From the NCBI RefSeq assembly GCF_022808915.1, contig NZ_JAKZFS010000006.1:62001-126000 (forward strand): a stretch of DNA of 64,000 nucleotides, read 5' to 3'. The position numbers and the translations under genes are program-made. The notes under the pieces were generated by a model that saw only the letters and a program-made list of their open reading frames with translations, was not told where the DNA came from and searched no databases. Shown piece by piece: positions 26,577-38,364 of the stretch (position 1 is its first letter; each line of letters opens with the position of its first letter). This DNA comes from Fundidesulfovibrio terrae (GTDB lineage Bacteria > Desulfobacterota > Desulfovibrionia > Desulfovibrionales > Desulfovibrionaceae).

Positions 26577-26912
26577 CTACTGCACCTTCTGCTTGTCGTG
26601 CTTCTCGCGGTAGATTTTCTTGCTCTCCACGTCGAGCTGGTGGTTGAGTTGCTTGCGTTCGTTGGGGGTGAGCCGCCCGTCGGACTTCATGCGCGCCTCG
26701 CGGGACTGGATGCGGGCTTCGCCCTTCTCCAGCTTGGAAGCCTCTTTCGGAGTCAGCTGGCCGCTTTTCACGCCCTGCTGGATGCGCAGCTCCTGGTCGG
26801 CCTCGCGCTGGTCTATGTTGTAAGACGTGCTGCCCTTCTTGGCGAAGGCGGCTCCGGAAAACGAGAGGGCCAGAAGCCCGACCATGATGGGGCAAGCGGT
26901 ACGTTTGAACAC
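26577..26912 (-). CDS. Small secreted/periplasmic protein with repeated LTPxE motif
   Basis: 111 residues from a GTG preceded by AGGAGG at the right distance, chosen over the upstream ATG at 26945. A signal peptide (ACPIMVGLLALSFSGAAFA) precedes a very charged helical mature part. Two similar units are visible, SGQLTPKEASKLEKGEARI and DGRLTPNERKQLNHQLDV, each a turn followed by a helix, somewhat like degenerate EF-hands. Small periplasmic proteins of this kind are common in proteobacteria, but I know no function. It lies alone between trpB2 and an ABC operon. Confidence 0.7.
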   Translation of the reverse strand: MFKRTACPIMVGLLALSFSGAAFAKKGSTSYNIDQREADQELRIQQGVKSGQLTPKEASKLEKGEARIQSREARMKSDGRLTPNERKQLNHQLDVESKKIYREKHDKQKVQ

Positions 26913-27031
26913 TGCGATCCTCCTGGGGAGAAAGGTATGGGACACTTCGTGTCTGCTGCGGCTTCTACGCCTCGCGAAGAACCGCGCGCAAGTTACACTC
27001 GCGTCATGAACATCCTGTAAGAAAAGAAGAA

Positions 27032-27058
27032 AGCCCGGACGGCGATGCCGTCCGGGCT
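27032..27058 (-). terminator. Terminator of the amino-acid ABC operon
   Basis: A perfect 12-bp stem (AGCCCGGACGGC/GCCGTCCGGGCT) with a 3-base loop. On the minus strand it is followed by TTTCTTCTTTTC, about 35 bases after the ATPase stop. Confidence 0.85.
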
Positions 27059-27090
27059 AAACCATTCGAAGGCCTTGGGCGCCTCGCTCC

Positions 27091-27826
<736 letters not shown>

Positions 27827-27840
<14 letters not shown>

Positions 27841-28618
27841 AGTAGGAGAGCCTCTCTTCGAGCTTGGAGACCATCTTGGACAGGAGCAGGGTGATGATCA
27901 AATAGACCAGTGCCACCACGGTGTAGGTCTCGAAATACAGGAACGTTTCCGATGCGAACTCGCGGCCCCGGCGCAAGAGGTCGGCCACGGCGAGGATGGA
28001 CACCAGGGAGGTGTCCTTGAGCAGCATGATGAACTCGTTGCCCACCGGCGGCAGGATGATGCGCATGGCCTGGGGCAGGATGACGTAGCGCATGGTCTGG
28101 GCGCGGCTGAAGCCGAGCGAGCGGGCGGCTTCGGTCTGGCCTTTGTCGATGGCCAGGATGCCCGCGCGGAAGATTTCGCCCAGGTACGCGCCGTAGCACA
28201 CGGCCATGGCGATGACCGCGGCGACCATGTCCGGCACGCGCACGAACCGGCCCAGGGCGTAGTAGATGTAAAAGAGCTGCACCAGAAGCGGGATGCCCCG
28301 GATGATTTCCACGTAGGTGGAGGCCACCAGGTTGATCCAGCGGTTGCGCGACACGCGCCCCAGGCCCGTGAGCAGGCCCAGGAGCAGGGCCAGGCCGATG
28401 GAGCTGATCGTCACCTGGAAGGTGACGACGATGCCGTCCGGGATGAACTTGACGAGCCTGAGGTACGCGCCTTGCTCCACCAGGACGAGGTAGAGAAGCG
28501 TGCCGACGGCTGCGAGCAGGGAGAGCCACCAGGCCGAGACCAGTCCCTTGTCCGACTTGCGGGGGATGGCCGGGCCGTCGTGCTGCTCGATGACGGGTGC
28601 GGGTGGTTTGGTCTGCAT
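27827..28618 (-). CDS. Polar amino-acid ABC transporter, permease (HisM/GlnP type)
   Basis: 263 residues. A cytosolic N-terminal tail of about 25 residues precedes one extra helix ([21 protein letters not shown]). The HisM/GlnP domain follows ([25 protein letters not shown]) with the EAA loop ([22 protein letters not shown]). Only one permease gene is present, so it probably forms a homodimer. It sits in the middle of the operon and overlaps the ATPase gene. A terminator-like hairpin at 28633-28665 separates it from the binding-protein gene upstream. Confidence 0.9.
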
Positions 28619-28632
28619 GTTGGTGTAAAAAA

Positions 28633-28665
28633 AGAGGGGGAGGGCCGATGATGCCCTCCCCCTCT
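28633..28665 (-). terminator. Intercistronic intrinsic terminator (partial read-through)
   Basis: A perfect 13-bp stem (AGAGGGGGAGGGC/GCCCTCCCCCTCT), on the minus strand followed directly by T7, lies between the binding-protein stop and the permease start. Permease and ATPase genes have no other visible promoter. It probably ends most transcripts and leaves the binding protein in excess. Confidence 0.8.
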
Positions 28666-28677
28666 GGAGTTAGATGT

Positions 28678-29415
28678 CTACTGGCCGATCCACTTCTTCA
28701 TGAGTTCCTTCTCGATACCCTTGGCCTTCACGGCCTCGATGCCCTTGTTGATCAGGGCCAGGGTCTCCTTGTCGCCTTTCTTCACGGCGATGCCGTAGAA
28801 CTCGTCCTCGCCGGTCTCGATGATGAAGGCGATCTTCAGCTTGCCCTTGTACTTCTCGGTCTGCAGGGCGTACTGGGCGGCGACGGGATCGTCGCAGACC
28901 ACGCCGTCGATGCGGCCGTTGTACAGGTCTTCGATGGCCAAGCCCACTTCGTCATAGGACTTGTCCTTGACGCCTTCCATCTTCTTCACGGCGAAGTGGC
29001 CGGTGGTGGAGATCTGCGCGCCCAGGGTCTTGCCCTTCATCTCGGCGACGGTCTTCACCTTGGAATCCATGGGGACCACCAGGGCCTGGCGCACCTTGAA
29101 GTAGGGGGTGGAGAAGTCCATGGTGTTCTTGCGCTCTTCGGTGATGGACACGGAGGAGCAGATGGCGTCGTACTTGTTGGCGGCCAGTCCGGCAAAGATG
29201 CCGTCCCAGGCGGTGGCCTTGAACTCGGGGGTGAAGCCCGCTTCCTTGCCGGCGGCCTTCATGTACTCGATGGCGAAGCCGGTGAGTTCCTTGTCGGGGC
29301 CCACGAACTCCATGGGCGGCCAGGTGGCGTCGGAAGCGAAGACAATGGTTTTGGCCCAGGCGGACTGAGAGAGCAAGGTAAGCATCAAGGCTGCCAAGAC
29401 GACGATTCTGCGCAT
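28678..29415 (-). CDS. Polar amino-acid ABC transporter, periplasmic substrate-binding protein
   Basis: 245 residues with a signal peptide ending SQSAWA and a mature start TIVFASDATWPPMEF, typical of family 3 solute-binding proteins. GFAIEYMKAAGKEAG, AICSSVSITEERKNTMDFSTPYF and the C-terminal GIAVKKGDKETLALINKGIEAVK are standard. Family members bind one amino acid in the periplasm and hand it to a GlnP-type permease. First gene of a three-gene operon, with a TTTTCCTCC-complement ribosome-binding site. The AT-rich upstream region should hold the operon promoter. Confidence 0.92.
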   Translation of the reverse strand: MRRIVVLAALMLTLLSQSAWAKTIVFASDATWPPMEFVGPDKELTGFAIEYMKAAGKEAGFTPEFKATAWDGIFAGLAANKYDAICSSVSITEERKNTMDFSTPYFKVRQALVVPMDSKVKTVAEMKGKTLGAQISTTGHFAVKKMEGVKDKSYDEVGLAIEDLYNGRIDGVVCDDPVAAQYALQTEKYKGKLKIAFIIETGEDEFYGIAVKKGDKETLALINKGIEAVKAKGIEKELMKKWIGQ

Positions 29416-29646
29416 GTTTTCCTCCGTGGTTAGGACGTTTCAGGGACGGCCTCGGCCTTGGTGGGCCTGTGCCGGAACCGCAGCGGCGTGATCGTCACGC
29501 GACCGGATACAATTGCGAAAATTCGGCAAAATTTCAAGATAATTCAAACGGAAGGGGCTTCCTCCTCGCGGATGCTTAACCCTTCGCCATTGCAGGAAAA
29601 GCATCTCCGGTGCCCGGGAAATCCGGAACCAGGGAGGGCGTATTTC
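29416..29646 (-). promoter_or_regulatory. Upstream region of the amino-acid ABC operon
   Basis: 231 bp. It contains a perfect inverted repeat GCGTGA-TCG-TCACGC (29486-29500), a possible operator, and an AT-rich block (29505-29555) with TTGAAA-like and TTGAAT-like hexamers on the minus strand suited to a promoter. No exact -10/-35 pair stands out. The palindrome would lie just downstream of a promoter in that block, a repressor-like position. Confidence 0.4.
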
Positions 29647-30774
29647 TCACCAGGCAATCCGTCCTGCGTCCAGGCAAGCCTCGAGCGCGGCCAGTCCGTT
29701 CCTGAAACCGGAACGCCCAAATCCCATCCGGAAATGGTGCTTCCATGCCTCGCCGTAGAGGCGGCCGGGAAGCAGCAGCACCCCGGACTGCCTGAGCACC
29801 TCGGCGCAAAAGGGTTCGGCGTCGCGGCCCGAGGCTAGGCGCGGGAAGGCGATCGGGCCACCCGTTGGCTCGGCCCAGGCCAAGCGGCCTTGCTGCGCGG
29901 CCATGAACCGGCGCAAAATCTCCAGGTTGCCGGCGGTGATGGAGCGTAGGCGCGCAAGGATCGCCTCCCTGCCGCGCAGGGCCAGGGCGGCCAGGAATTC
30001 ACTCGGCGCGCTGCCGCAGATGGTGGTGTAATCCTTGATCTGGGCCATTGCCGCAAGCACGGATTTGTCCCGGCAGGCAACCCAGCCCACGCGAAGCCCG
30101 GCCAACCCCAACGACTTGGACATCACCCCGAGCGACACGGCCCGCTCGTAAAGATCGCAGGCGGGCCTGGGGGCTTCGTCCGGCCCATATTCCATGAACC
30201 GGTACACCTCGTCGGAGAAGAGCAGGCAGCCGTGGCGCGAGACGACCTTCGCCACGCGTTCCATGCCGGTGCGGTTCAGGCTCGCGCCCGTGGGATTGTG
30301 GGGAGAGTTCAGGAACACGGCCTTGGTTTGTGGCCCGACGAGCCGGGCCAGTTCGTCGGGGTCGGGTGCCCAGCCGTTCTCCTCGCGCGCCGTCCAGGGC
30401 ACCACCGTGCAGCCGCGCGAGGCGGCCACCTGATGGAGCGACTGGTAACAGGGCATGTGGACCACCACCTCGTCTCCCGGCTCCAGGCAGGCGGTGGCGA
30501 AGGTGAAGATGGCCTCCTGCGCGCCCACGTGGCCCAGTACGTCCTTGGCGACAACGCTTTCGTAGAGACCGGCGATCTCGGCGCGGAGCTCTTCGCCGCC
30601 CGGGGCCTCGGTGTAGCCCAGGGAGAGGGCCTCGAAGCGCTCGCGGGAGCCGGGCTCCATGTCCAGCAGCTGTCCCACGGTCATGCTTTCGCAGTCGGAG
30701 ACGCACAGCAGGTGGGGGACGGTGAATTCGTGCTGCGCGAAATAGCGCTCGAGTTCGAACGGAGGAAGCTTCAC
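29647..30774 (-). CDS. Class I/II aminotransferase
   Basis: 375 residues of the fold-type I PLP family. NSPHNPTGASL and SDEVYRFMEYG contain the conserved Asn and Asp/Tyr, SKSLGLAGLRVGW contains the PLP lysine, and FRMGFGR near the end holds the substrate-carboxylate arginine. It resembles class I/II enzymes related to capreomycidine-synthase-like aminotransferases, but the substrate is not clear. It lies upstream of the amino-acid uptake operon on the same strand, with 231 bp between, so it is probably a separate transcript. Confidence 0.85.
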   Translation of the reverse strand: MKLPPFELERYFAQHEFTVPHLLCVSDCESMTVGQLLDMEPGSRERFEALSLGYTEAPGGEELRAEIAGLYESVVAKDVLGHVGAQEAIFTFATACLEPGDEVVVHMPCYQSLHQVAASRGCTVVPWTAREENGWAPDPDELARLVGPQTKAVFLNSPHNPTGASLNRTGMERVAKVVSRHGCLLFSDEVYRFMEYGPDEAPRPACDLYERAVSLGVMSKSLGLAGLRVGWVACRDKSVLAAMAQIKDYTTICGSAPSEFLAALALRGREAILARLRSITAGNLEILRRFMAAQQGRLAWAEPTGGPIAFPRLASGRDAEPFCAEVLRQSGVLLLPGRLYGEAWKHHFRMGFGRSGFRNGLAALEACLDAGRIAW

Positions 30775-31024
30775 GGCGGCTCCAGGATGTTGCGGGTTTC
30801 AGATGTTCTTCCGGTGCAGGCCGTGTCCCTTCGGGGATGCCCCTGATTGCGGGGAGGTCGGGACCGGGGCACGCCGGAAGCAGTGTGATAGCCGTCAGGG
30901 CCTCCCGGAGCAACATTCTTGCGGCGCTTCGCAGGCCGCGATGACGGCCTGTTTTCCCTGCCTGACTTCGTCGAACGCCTTGCCACCGCCATGCGGCGGG
31001 CGTATTTTCCCTTCTGGAGACATT
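30775..31024. other. Divergent intergenic gap
   Basis: A 250-bp gap between the divergent aminotransferase and deacetylase genes. It must hold both promoters, but no clear hexamers stand out in this GC-rich stretch. No RNA gene was recognised. The deacetylase start is preceded by TGGAGA. Confidence 0.35.
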
Positions 31025-32017
31025 ATGCGCCGCAATCCTTATTTTTCCTGCCTGCTTTTCGCCCTGGTCCTTTATGCCGCAATGCCCGCCGGCGCTGGGG
31101 CCGCCAGCCTCTGGACCCCGGCCGAACTGGCCGGACGCCCGGAAGAGCCCCACCCGGGCCGCCTTGGTGCGCCGGACCTCTCGGCGCCGGAGCGGACCAC
31201 GCCTCTTGCCGTGGCGGCCGCGCTGCCTCCGGAGCTTCGCGGCTCCATCCGCCGGGTGGACACGGGCGGGGAAAAGCTCGTCGCCTTGACCTTCGACCTC
31301 TGCGAACTCTCGGACCAGCGGGCGGGCTACGACGGGGCCATCGTGGACTACCTGCGGGCCGAAGGCGTGGCCGCCACATTTTTCGCGGGTGGCAAGTGGA
31401 TGCGCAGCCACCCCGAGCGGGCCACGCAGTTGGCGGGTGACCCCAATTTCGAGGTGGGCAGCCACGCCTGGACCCACGGCAATTTCGGCGTGCTGGACGC
31501 CTCGCGCATGCGCCAGCAGATCGCCTGGACCCAGGCCCAGTACGAGCTCATCCGGGAGAATCTGGACCGGCTCGCCCGGGAACGCTCCTGCCCCGCGTGC
31601 GCCGATGCGGCCCCCCGGACCATCCGCGTGTTCCGCTTTCCCTATGGGCGCTGCCGGGCCGAAGCCCTGGACATGCTGGCCTCCATGGGCATTGCCGCCG
31701 TGCAGTGGGACGTGAACATGATGGACGCGGCCAAGACCCGTGACGCCTCGGCCGTGACCCGAGACGTCCTGAAGAACGTGAAGCCCGGCTCCATCGTGCT
31801 GGGGCATGCCAACGGCTTCGGCCACGCCACGGCCGAAGCCCTGCGGAGCATCGTTCCCGCGCTTCGGGCCAAGGGCTACCGCTTCGTCACGGTGAGCGCC
31901 TTGCTGGCTGCCGGACGCCCGGTGGCCTCGCCCGAATGTTTCGATTCCCGCCCCGGCGACACCGCCGTGTACGATGCCCAGTTCGGGGACGGCACCGTGC
32001 ACCCCAGGCGGAAGTGA
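31025..32017 (+). CDS. Secreted polysaccharide deacetylase (NodB-like)
   Basis: 330 residues with a signal peptide (YFSCLLFALVLYAAMPAGAGA). The NodB domain has TFDLCE at residues 89-94 in place of TFDDGP, HAWTH (His147 and His151, zinc ligands), FRFPYGRC and a late VLGHANGFGHAT that supplies the catalytic His region. The retained Asp and two His suggest an active metal-dependent N- or O-deacetylase of a surface or wall polysaccharide. The Leu-Cys-Glu after the first Asp is unusual. A small DUF2905 gene follows after seven bases. Confidence 0.85.
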   Translation: MRRNPYFSCLLFALVLYAAMPAGAGAASLWTPAELAGRPEEPHPGRLGAPDLSAPERTTPLAVAAALPPELRGSIRRVDTGGEKLVALTFDLCELSDQRAGYDGAIVDYLRAEGVAATFFAGGKWMRSHPERATQLAGDPNFEVGSHAWTHGNFGVLDASRMRQQIAWTQAQYELIRENLDRLARERSCPACADAAPRTIRVFRFPYGRCRAEALDMLASMGIAAVQWDVNMMDAAKTRDASAVTRDVLKNVKPGSIVLGHANGFGHATAEALRSIVPALRAKGYRFVTVSALLAAGRPVASPECFDSRPGDTAVYDAQFGDGTVHPRRK

Positions 32018-32024
32018 GGAGGGC

Positions 32025-32255
32025 ATGGGGCGGGCGTTTCTCATCCTGGGCGCGGTGTTTCTCGCGGTGGGGCTCGTGCTCACGTTCCGGGAGCGCCTTG
32101 GTCCATTGTGGGACTTCCTGTCGCGCCTTCCATTCGGCCGTTTGCCCGGCGACGTGGTCATCGAGAAAGAGAATTTCCGGTTCTCCTTCCCTTGGGTCAC
32201 GTGCCTGGTGGTCAGCGCGATTCTGAGCCTTCTTTTCTGGCTGTTCAGGAAATAG
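32025..32255 (+). CDS. DUF2905-type small membrane protein
   Basis: 76 residues with two hydrophobic segments (FLILGAVFLAVGLVLTF and FPWVTCLVVSAILSLLFWLF). The connecting LPFGRLPGDVVIEKENFRF segment is the hallmark of DUF2905. Function is unknown. GAGGAGGG precedes the ATG. It directly follows the deacetylase gene and is probably co-transcribed. Confidence 0.88.
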   Translation: MGRAFLILGAVFLAVGLVLTFRERLGPLWDFLSRLPFGRLPGDVVIEKENFRFSFPWVTCLVVSAILSLLFWLFRK

Positions 32256-32354
32256 CGGTCCATTCAGGACATTACCGGGCTGAAGTTGAGATTGGTTATT
32301 GATTTTGAAAATCAATCTCGATATTACGCCGCGACAACATCCTGGAGTCACCCC

Positions 32355-33059
32355 ATGAAGCTTCTTCGCGCGTTGGATGATTGTCTCGGCGCATACCGTT
32401 GCGGCCAGTTGGCCGCTACGGTCCACCAGATAGCCGACACCCTGGGCCGGGCCGTGGACGCCAAGGACAAGCGCCTGTTCGAGCATTCGTCCCTCACGGC
32501 GGAGCTGGCCACCGTTCTGGCCCTGGCTCACGGCCTGCCGCACAGGCAGGCGGACGTGGTGCATATTGCGGGGCACCTGCACGACATCGGCAAGATCGGC
32601 ATTCCCGACAGCATCCTGCTCAAGCCAGGCGGGCTGGACCCGGCTGAATGGCTGCTCATGAAGGAGCATCCCCGCATCGGCGCGCAGATACTCGGGCCCA
32701 TCGAACTTTTCTCGGCCAAGAACAGCGTGGCGGACATGGTGCTCTCACACCATGAAAGCTATGATGGCGGAGGATATCCCCAGGGCTTGGCCGGTCGGGA
32801 CATCCCCCTGGGCGGGCGCATTCTCGCCGTGGCCGACAGCCTGGCGGCCATGCTCGAATGCCGCGCCTACCGTCCCTCCATGACCCTGTCCGAGGCGCTG
32901 GCCGAGATCGAGCGCTGTTCGGGCGTGCGCTACGATCCGGACCTGTGCCGCGACCTGTTCCTGCACGTGGACGAGGTCGCCGTGGTCGTGTCCAGGCATT
33001 GCGGCGTTTCCGAAGAATATCCGAGACAGGCGGAGACGGCCCTGGGATTGTCCGGTTGA
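32355..33059 (+). CDS. HD-GYP domain protein, probable cyclic-di-GMP phosphodiesterase
   Basis: 234 residues, essentially one HD-GYP domain. HLHDIGKIGIPDSILLKPG holds the HD metal ligands, and HHESYDGGGYPQGLAG is the HHExxDGxGYP signature. GRILAVADSLAAM follows, and the C-terminal tail (YDPDLCRDLF) is canonical. No receiver or sensor domain is present: the first 45 residues are helical and may dimerise. HD-GYP enzymes hydrolyse cyclic di-GMP. A GGDEF protein lies about 1.2 kb downstream on the other strand. I chose the ATG at 32355, after GGAG, over an upstream in-frame ATG. Confidence 0.9.
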   Translation: MKLLRALDDCLGAYRCGQLAATVHQIADTLGRAVDAKDKRLFEHSSLTAELATVLALAHGLPHRQADVVHIAGHLHDIGKIGIPDSILLKPGGLDPAEWLLMKEHPRIGAQILGPIELFSAKNSVADMVLSHHESYDGGGYPQGLAGRDIPLGGRILAVADSLAAMLECRAYRPSMTLSEALAEIERCSGVRYDPDLCRDLFLHVDEVAVVVSRHCGVSEEYPRQAETALGLSG

Positions 33060-33131
33060 ACGCCTGCATGTAACGCCGGATGCGATGGCAGGGACTTGAG
33101 TATTTGAATGCGGTTGATTAAGGCGCGTGCA

Positions 33132-34235
33132 ATGGCTCGAAAAAACAGCGCACGGCTCGTCTCGGTGGACTTCCTGCGGGGTGTGACGGTGGCGTTCATG
33201 GTGATCGCCAACAACCCCGGGGACACCATGTACGTCTACCGGGAGCTGGTCCATTCCCACTGGCACGGCTGGACCGCCGTGGATTTCATTTTCCCCCTGT
33301 TCCTGTTCCTGGTTGGGGTTTCCGTTGCGCTGGCCGTGCGGCGCGACGTCCCGGAGGCCACCCTCTGGTCCCCCGCCTTGAGGCGCGCCGGGATCATCTT
33401 CCTGCTTGGCCTTTTCGTGAACGGGTTCCCCTTCTACCATCTGGATACCTTGCGGATTCCAGGCGTACTGCAGCGCATCGCCGTAGTCTACTTGGCCGCG
33501 CTGTGGCTGCATCTGAAGCTCGGCCGCCAAGGTATCCTGGCCACGGCGCTCGGCATCCTCGTGGGATACTGGCTGCTCTGGACGTTCGTCCCGGTGCCGG
33601 GCCTGGGCTATCCCACCCTGGACAAGGAATACAACCTGGAGGGTTGGCTGGACCAGATGCTTCTGCGCGGGCACATCTGGGAATATGACACCTCCTGGGA
33701 CCCGGAGGGGCTCCTCAGCACGGTGCCGTGCGTGGCCCTGGCCCTGTTCGGCGTGCTCGCCGGACGATGGCTCAAGAGGGGCGGAAACCCCGACTGGCGC
33801 AACGTCTTCCTGCTAGGGCTCGGACTGCACCTGGCCGGGCTGGCCTGGGACGAATGGTTCCCCATCAACAAGACCATCACCACCAGTTCGTTCGTGCTGT
33901 TCGTGGGGGGCTTCGGGGTCATGCTGACGGCCGTGGCCCACCGCCTCCTGGATGGGAAGAACCACGGCCCCTGGATAACCCCGTTTCTGGCGCTGGGGAA
34001 ACGCGCCCTGTTCGTGTATGTAGTGTCGCAGCTGCTGGCGGAGGTGCTCTACGTCACCAAGCTTCCCCTGGCGATATGCCAGGGGAAGAGCCTGCACTTC
34101 TGGTTGTTCGACGGCTTCCTCGGATTCGTGGGGGACAGGTACGTGGCGTCCATCGCCTGGGCGGTGGGGCTTCTGGTGGTGCTGACGGTCATGGTCATGC
34201 TCATGAACCGCGCGGCCCGCGCTCTCAGGATGTGA
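33132..34235 (+). CDS. Membrane acyltransferase, HGSNAT/DUF5009-like
   Basis: 367 residues with about ten membrane helices. The N-terminal SVDFLRGVTVAFMVIANNPGD and the HWHGWTAVDFIFPLFLFLVGVS stretch are typical of the COG4299 family, which includes heparan-alpha-glucosaminide N-acetyltransferase. RIPGVLQRIAVVYLAALWLHL is another family mark. Such proteins transfer acetyl groups across membranes to sugars; here the acceptor is unknown. The start at 33132 follows AAGG and is preferred over the ATG eight codons upstream. A surface-polysaccharide role would fit the nearby deacetylase. Confidence 0.82.
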   Translation: MARKNSARLVSVDFLRGVTVAFMVIANNPGDTMYVYRELVHSHWHGWTAVDFIFPLFLFLVGVSVALAVRRDVPEATLWSPALRRAGIIFLLGLFVNGFPFYHLDTLRIPGVLQRIAVVYLAALWLHLKLGRQGILATALGILVGYWLLWTFVPVPGLGYPTLDKEYNLEGWLDQMLLRGHIWEYDTSWDPEGLLSTVPCVALALFGVLAGRWLKRGGNPDWRNVFLLGLGLHLAGLAWDEWFPINKTITTSSFVLFVGGFGVMLTAVAHRLLDGKNHGPWITPFLALGKRALFVYVVSQLLAEVLYVTKLPLAICQGKSLHFWLFDGFLGFVGDRYVASIAWAVGLLVVLTVMVMLMNRAARALRM

Positions 34236-34307
34236 CGCAGGGCGGATCGACAGATCCGAGAAGAGATGATCGCGTCCTGCGGGGCGTCCCCAGGCGTTGC
34301 CGGGCGA

Positions 34308-35054
34308 TCAGGCCGTGACCAGGCGGCCCCTGCCGGTTTCTTTGGCCTTGTAGAGCGCCTTGTCGGCCTGGGCGAACAGCGCGAAGCCCGACTCTCCGCT
34401 GGCCGGGATGCCTCCGGACAGGCCGATGGACGCCGACAGGTTCACCATTGTTCCGTCGCCCAGCCTCACGTCGGCCCCGCGCAGCCCCGACAACACCCTG
34501 CCGGCCACGTCGGCCGCCTCCTTGGTGCCGGTCTCCGGCAGAATCACCGCGAACTCCTCGCCGCCGATCCGGGCGGCCACGTCGGACGCCCTTATGGACG
34601 AGCGGATAACGGACGCGGCCGTCTTCAGGGCCAGGTCACCCGCCTGGTGGCCGTGGCTGTCGTTGATGTCCTTGAAGCGGTCCATGTCCACCAGGAGCAG
34701 GCTGAGCGGGCGGCCGCTGCGGCGGCTGGCGACCAGGCATTCCTCCAGGCGCGCGCCGAACAGGCGGTTGTTGGCAAGGCCCGTGAGTTCGTCCAGCATG
34801 GCCAGACGCGAGAGGCGCTCCTCCTCGCGGCCGAGCAGCCAGCCGAAGACGCCGAACGCAGCCATGGTCCCCAGGAGCATGTAGGCCATGAGCCCCGGGT
34901 GGGCGCGCGCCACGTCCGCGGGGGAGACTCCCTGGAGCGCCTGGAGCGCAAGCCATCCCACGGGAGCGAAGACGGCCAGGAAAACGCCCTGCAGCGCCCT
35001 GGCCCGCCTGTGCCCCCGCCGGGGGCGGGAGAAAAACGGCACGCGGTCGAACAT
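34308..35054 (-). CDS. GGDEF domain diguanylate cyclase
   Basis: 248 residues. Two membrane helices at the N-terminus (GVFLAVFAPVGWLALQAL and LMAYMLLGTMAAFGVFGWLL) precede a complete GGDEF domain. LDELTGLANNRLF opens it, VDMDRFKDINDSHGHQAGD is the metal-binding part, RIGGEEFAVI is the active site, and RASD five residues before it is the product-inhibition I-site. It should make cyclic di-GMP from GTP at the membrane, with feedback inhibition. The short periplasmic loop between the helices leaves little room for a sensor. Confidence 0.9.
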   Translation of the reverse strand: MFDRVPFFSRPRRGHRRARALQGVFLAVFAPVGWLALQALQGVSPADVARAHPGLMAYMLLGTMAAFGVFGWLLGREEERLSRLAMLDELTGLANNRLFGARLEECLVASRRSGRPLSLLLVDMDRFKDINDSHGHQAGDLALKTAASVIRSSIRASDVAARIGGEEFAVILPETGTKEAADVAGRVLSGLRGADVRLGDGTMVNLSASIGLSGGIPASGESGFALFAQADKALYKAKETGRGRLVTA

Positions 35055-35377
35055 CGTGAATCACCGCCAGTAAATTGGATGCAAGGCTATCTAGGCATTC
35101 CCCTGGAAATGGCAAGGAAAAAACGGACTCATTCGGTAGCCTATTGCTGTTTCGATGTTTCGGTTTCAATTCTCTTTAAATATTCGGCAATCCTGGGTTC
35201 CGGCGCTGCACGAAAAAGGCCGCTCCACTGCGTGGAGCGGCCTTATCCGAATTTGCAACGGATGCCCTGTTCCAGCGTTGCGCCCAGGCATGTCATCCGG
35301 GGCACGTGTGCCTGCAACCAGCGGAGACCATTGGCAGAACGTGCGAAAACACGTTCCTCATTCTCTAAAAACCCCCG
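35055..35377 (-). other. Intergenic stretch: 3' region of clpB and upstream of the GGDEF gene
   Basis: 323 bp without a gene. It holds the clpB terminator at 35213-35244 and an AT-rich stretch around 35155-35195 that could be the promoter of the GGDEF gene. The 130 bp between the terminator and the clpB stop contain nothing that I recognise. Confidence 0.5.
35213..35244 (-). terminator. Terminator of the cbpA-cbpM-clpB operon
   Basis: A perfect 12-bp stem (AAGGCCGCTCCA/TGGAGCGGCCTT) with a 5-base loop. On the minus strand it runs into T5, about 130 bases after the clpB stop. Confidence 0.85.
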
Positions 35378-37981
<2,604 letters not shown>

Positions 37982-38031
37982 GGTATCTCCTTGGGGAGTG
38001 AGTATGTCGTCGGATCAGTAGGTGGTGTCGA

Positions 38032-38349
38032 TCAGATCAATCTCTCCAGGTCGCGCACGCGTTTCTCGAGCAGCTCTATGCGCTCCACTAGGTCCACGAT
38101 GATGGACCCTCCCACGGGGTTGATCTCCAGATCATGGCACAGCCTGGAGAGCTTCTTCACCCGGTAGACGTCGCGGTGGCGAAACAGCAGCTCGCTGCCC
38201 TGGGTGCGCTGCGGCGCGAGCCAGCCAAGTTCGATGAGCTCCCCCACGAAGGAGGGGTGCAGCCCGGTCAGTTCCATGAACTGCGCCCAGGCGATCAGCT
38301 CGGATTTCACCGGCAGGCCCGCTCCGGCGACGATGGTGATGCCTCCCAT
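38032..38349 (-). CDS. cbpM: MerR-like chaperone modulator CbpM
   Basis: 105 residues with the CbpM layout: an N-terminal strand, a MerR-like winged helix (WAQFMELTGLHPSFVGELIELGWL, then LFRHRDVYRVKKLSRLCHDLEI) and a C-terminal helix (DLVERIELLEKRVRDLERL). CbpM binds the J domain of CbpA and inhibits it. It sits 15 bases after cbpA, with a GGGAGG site. It is therefore called a modulator rather than a DNA-binding regulator. Confidence 0.85.
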   Translation of the reverse strand: MGGITIVAGAGLPVKSELIAWAQFMELTGLHPSFVGELIELGWLAPQRTQGSELLFRHRDVYRVKKLSRLCHDLEINPVGGSIIVDLVERIELLEKRVRDLERLI

Positions 38350-38364
38350 ACGGTCCTCCCGGTG

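Noticed and set aside
34243-34258. CGGATC-GACA-GATCCG hairpin between the acyltransferase and GGDEF genes as a terminator
   Set aside because: The stem is short and has no T-run on either strand. It is not supported as a terminator.
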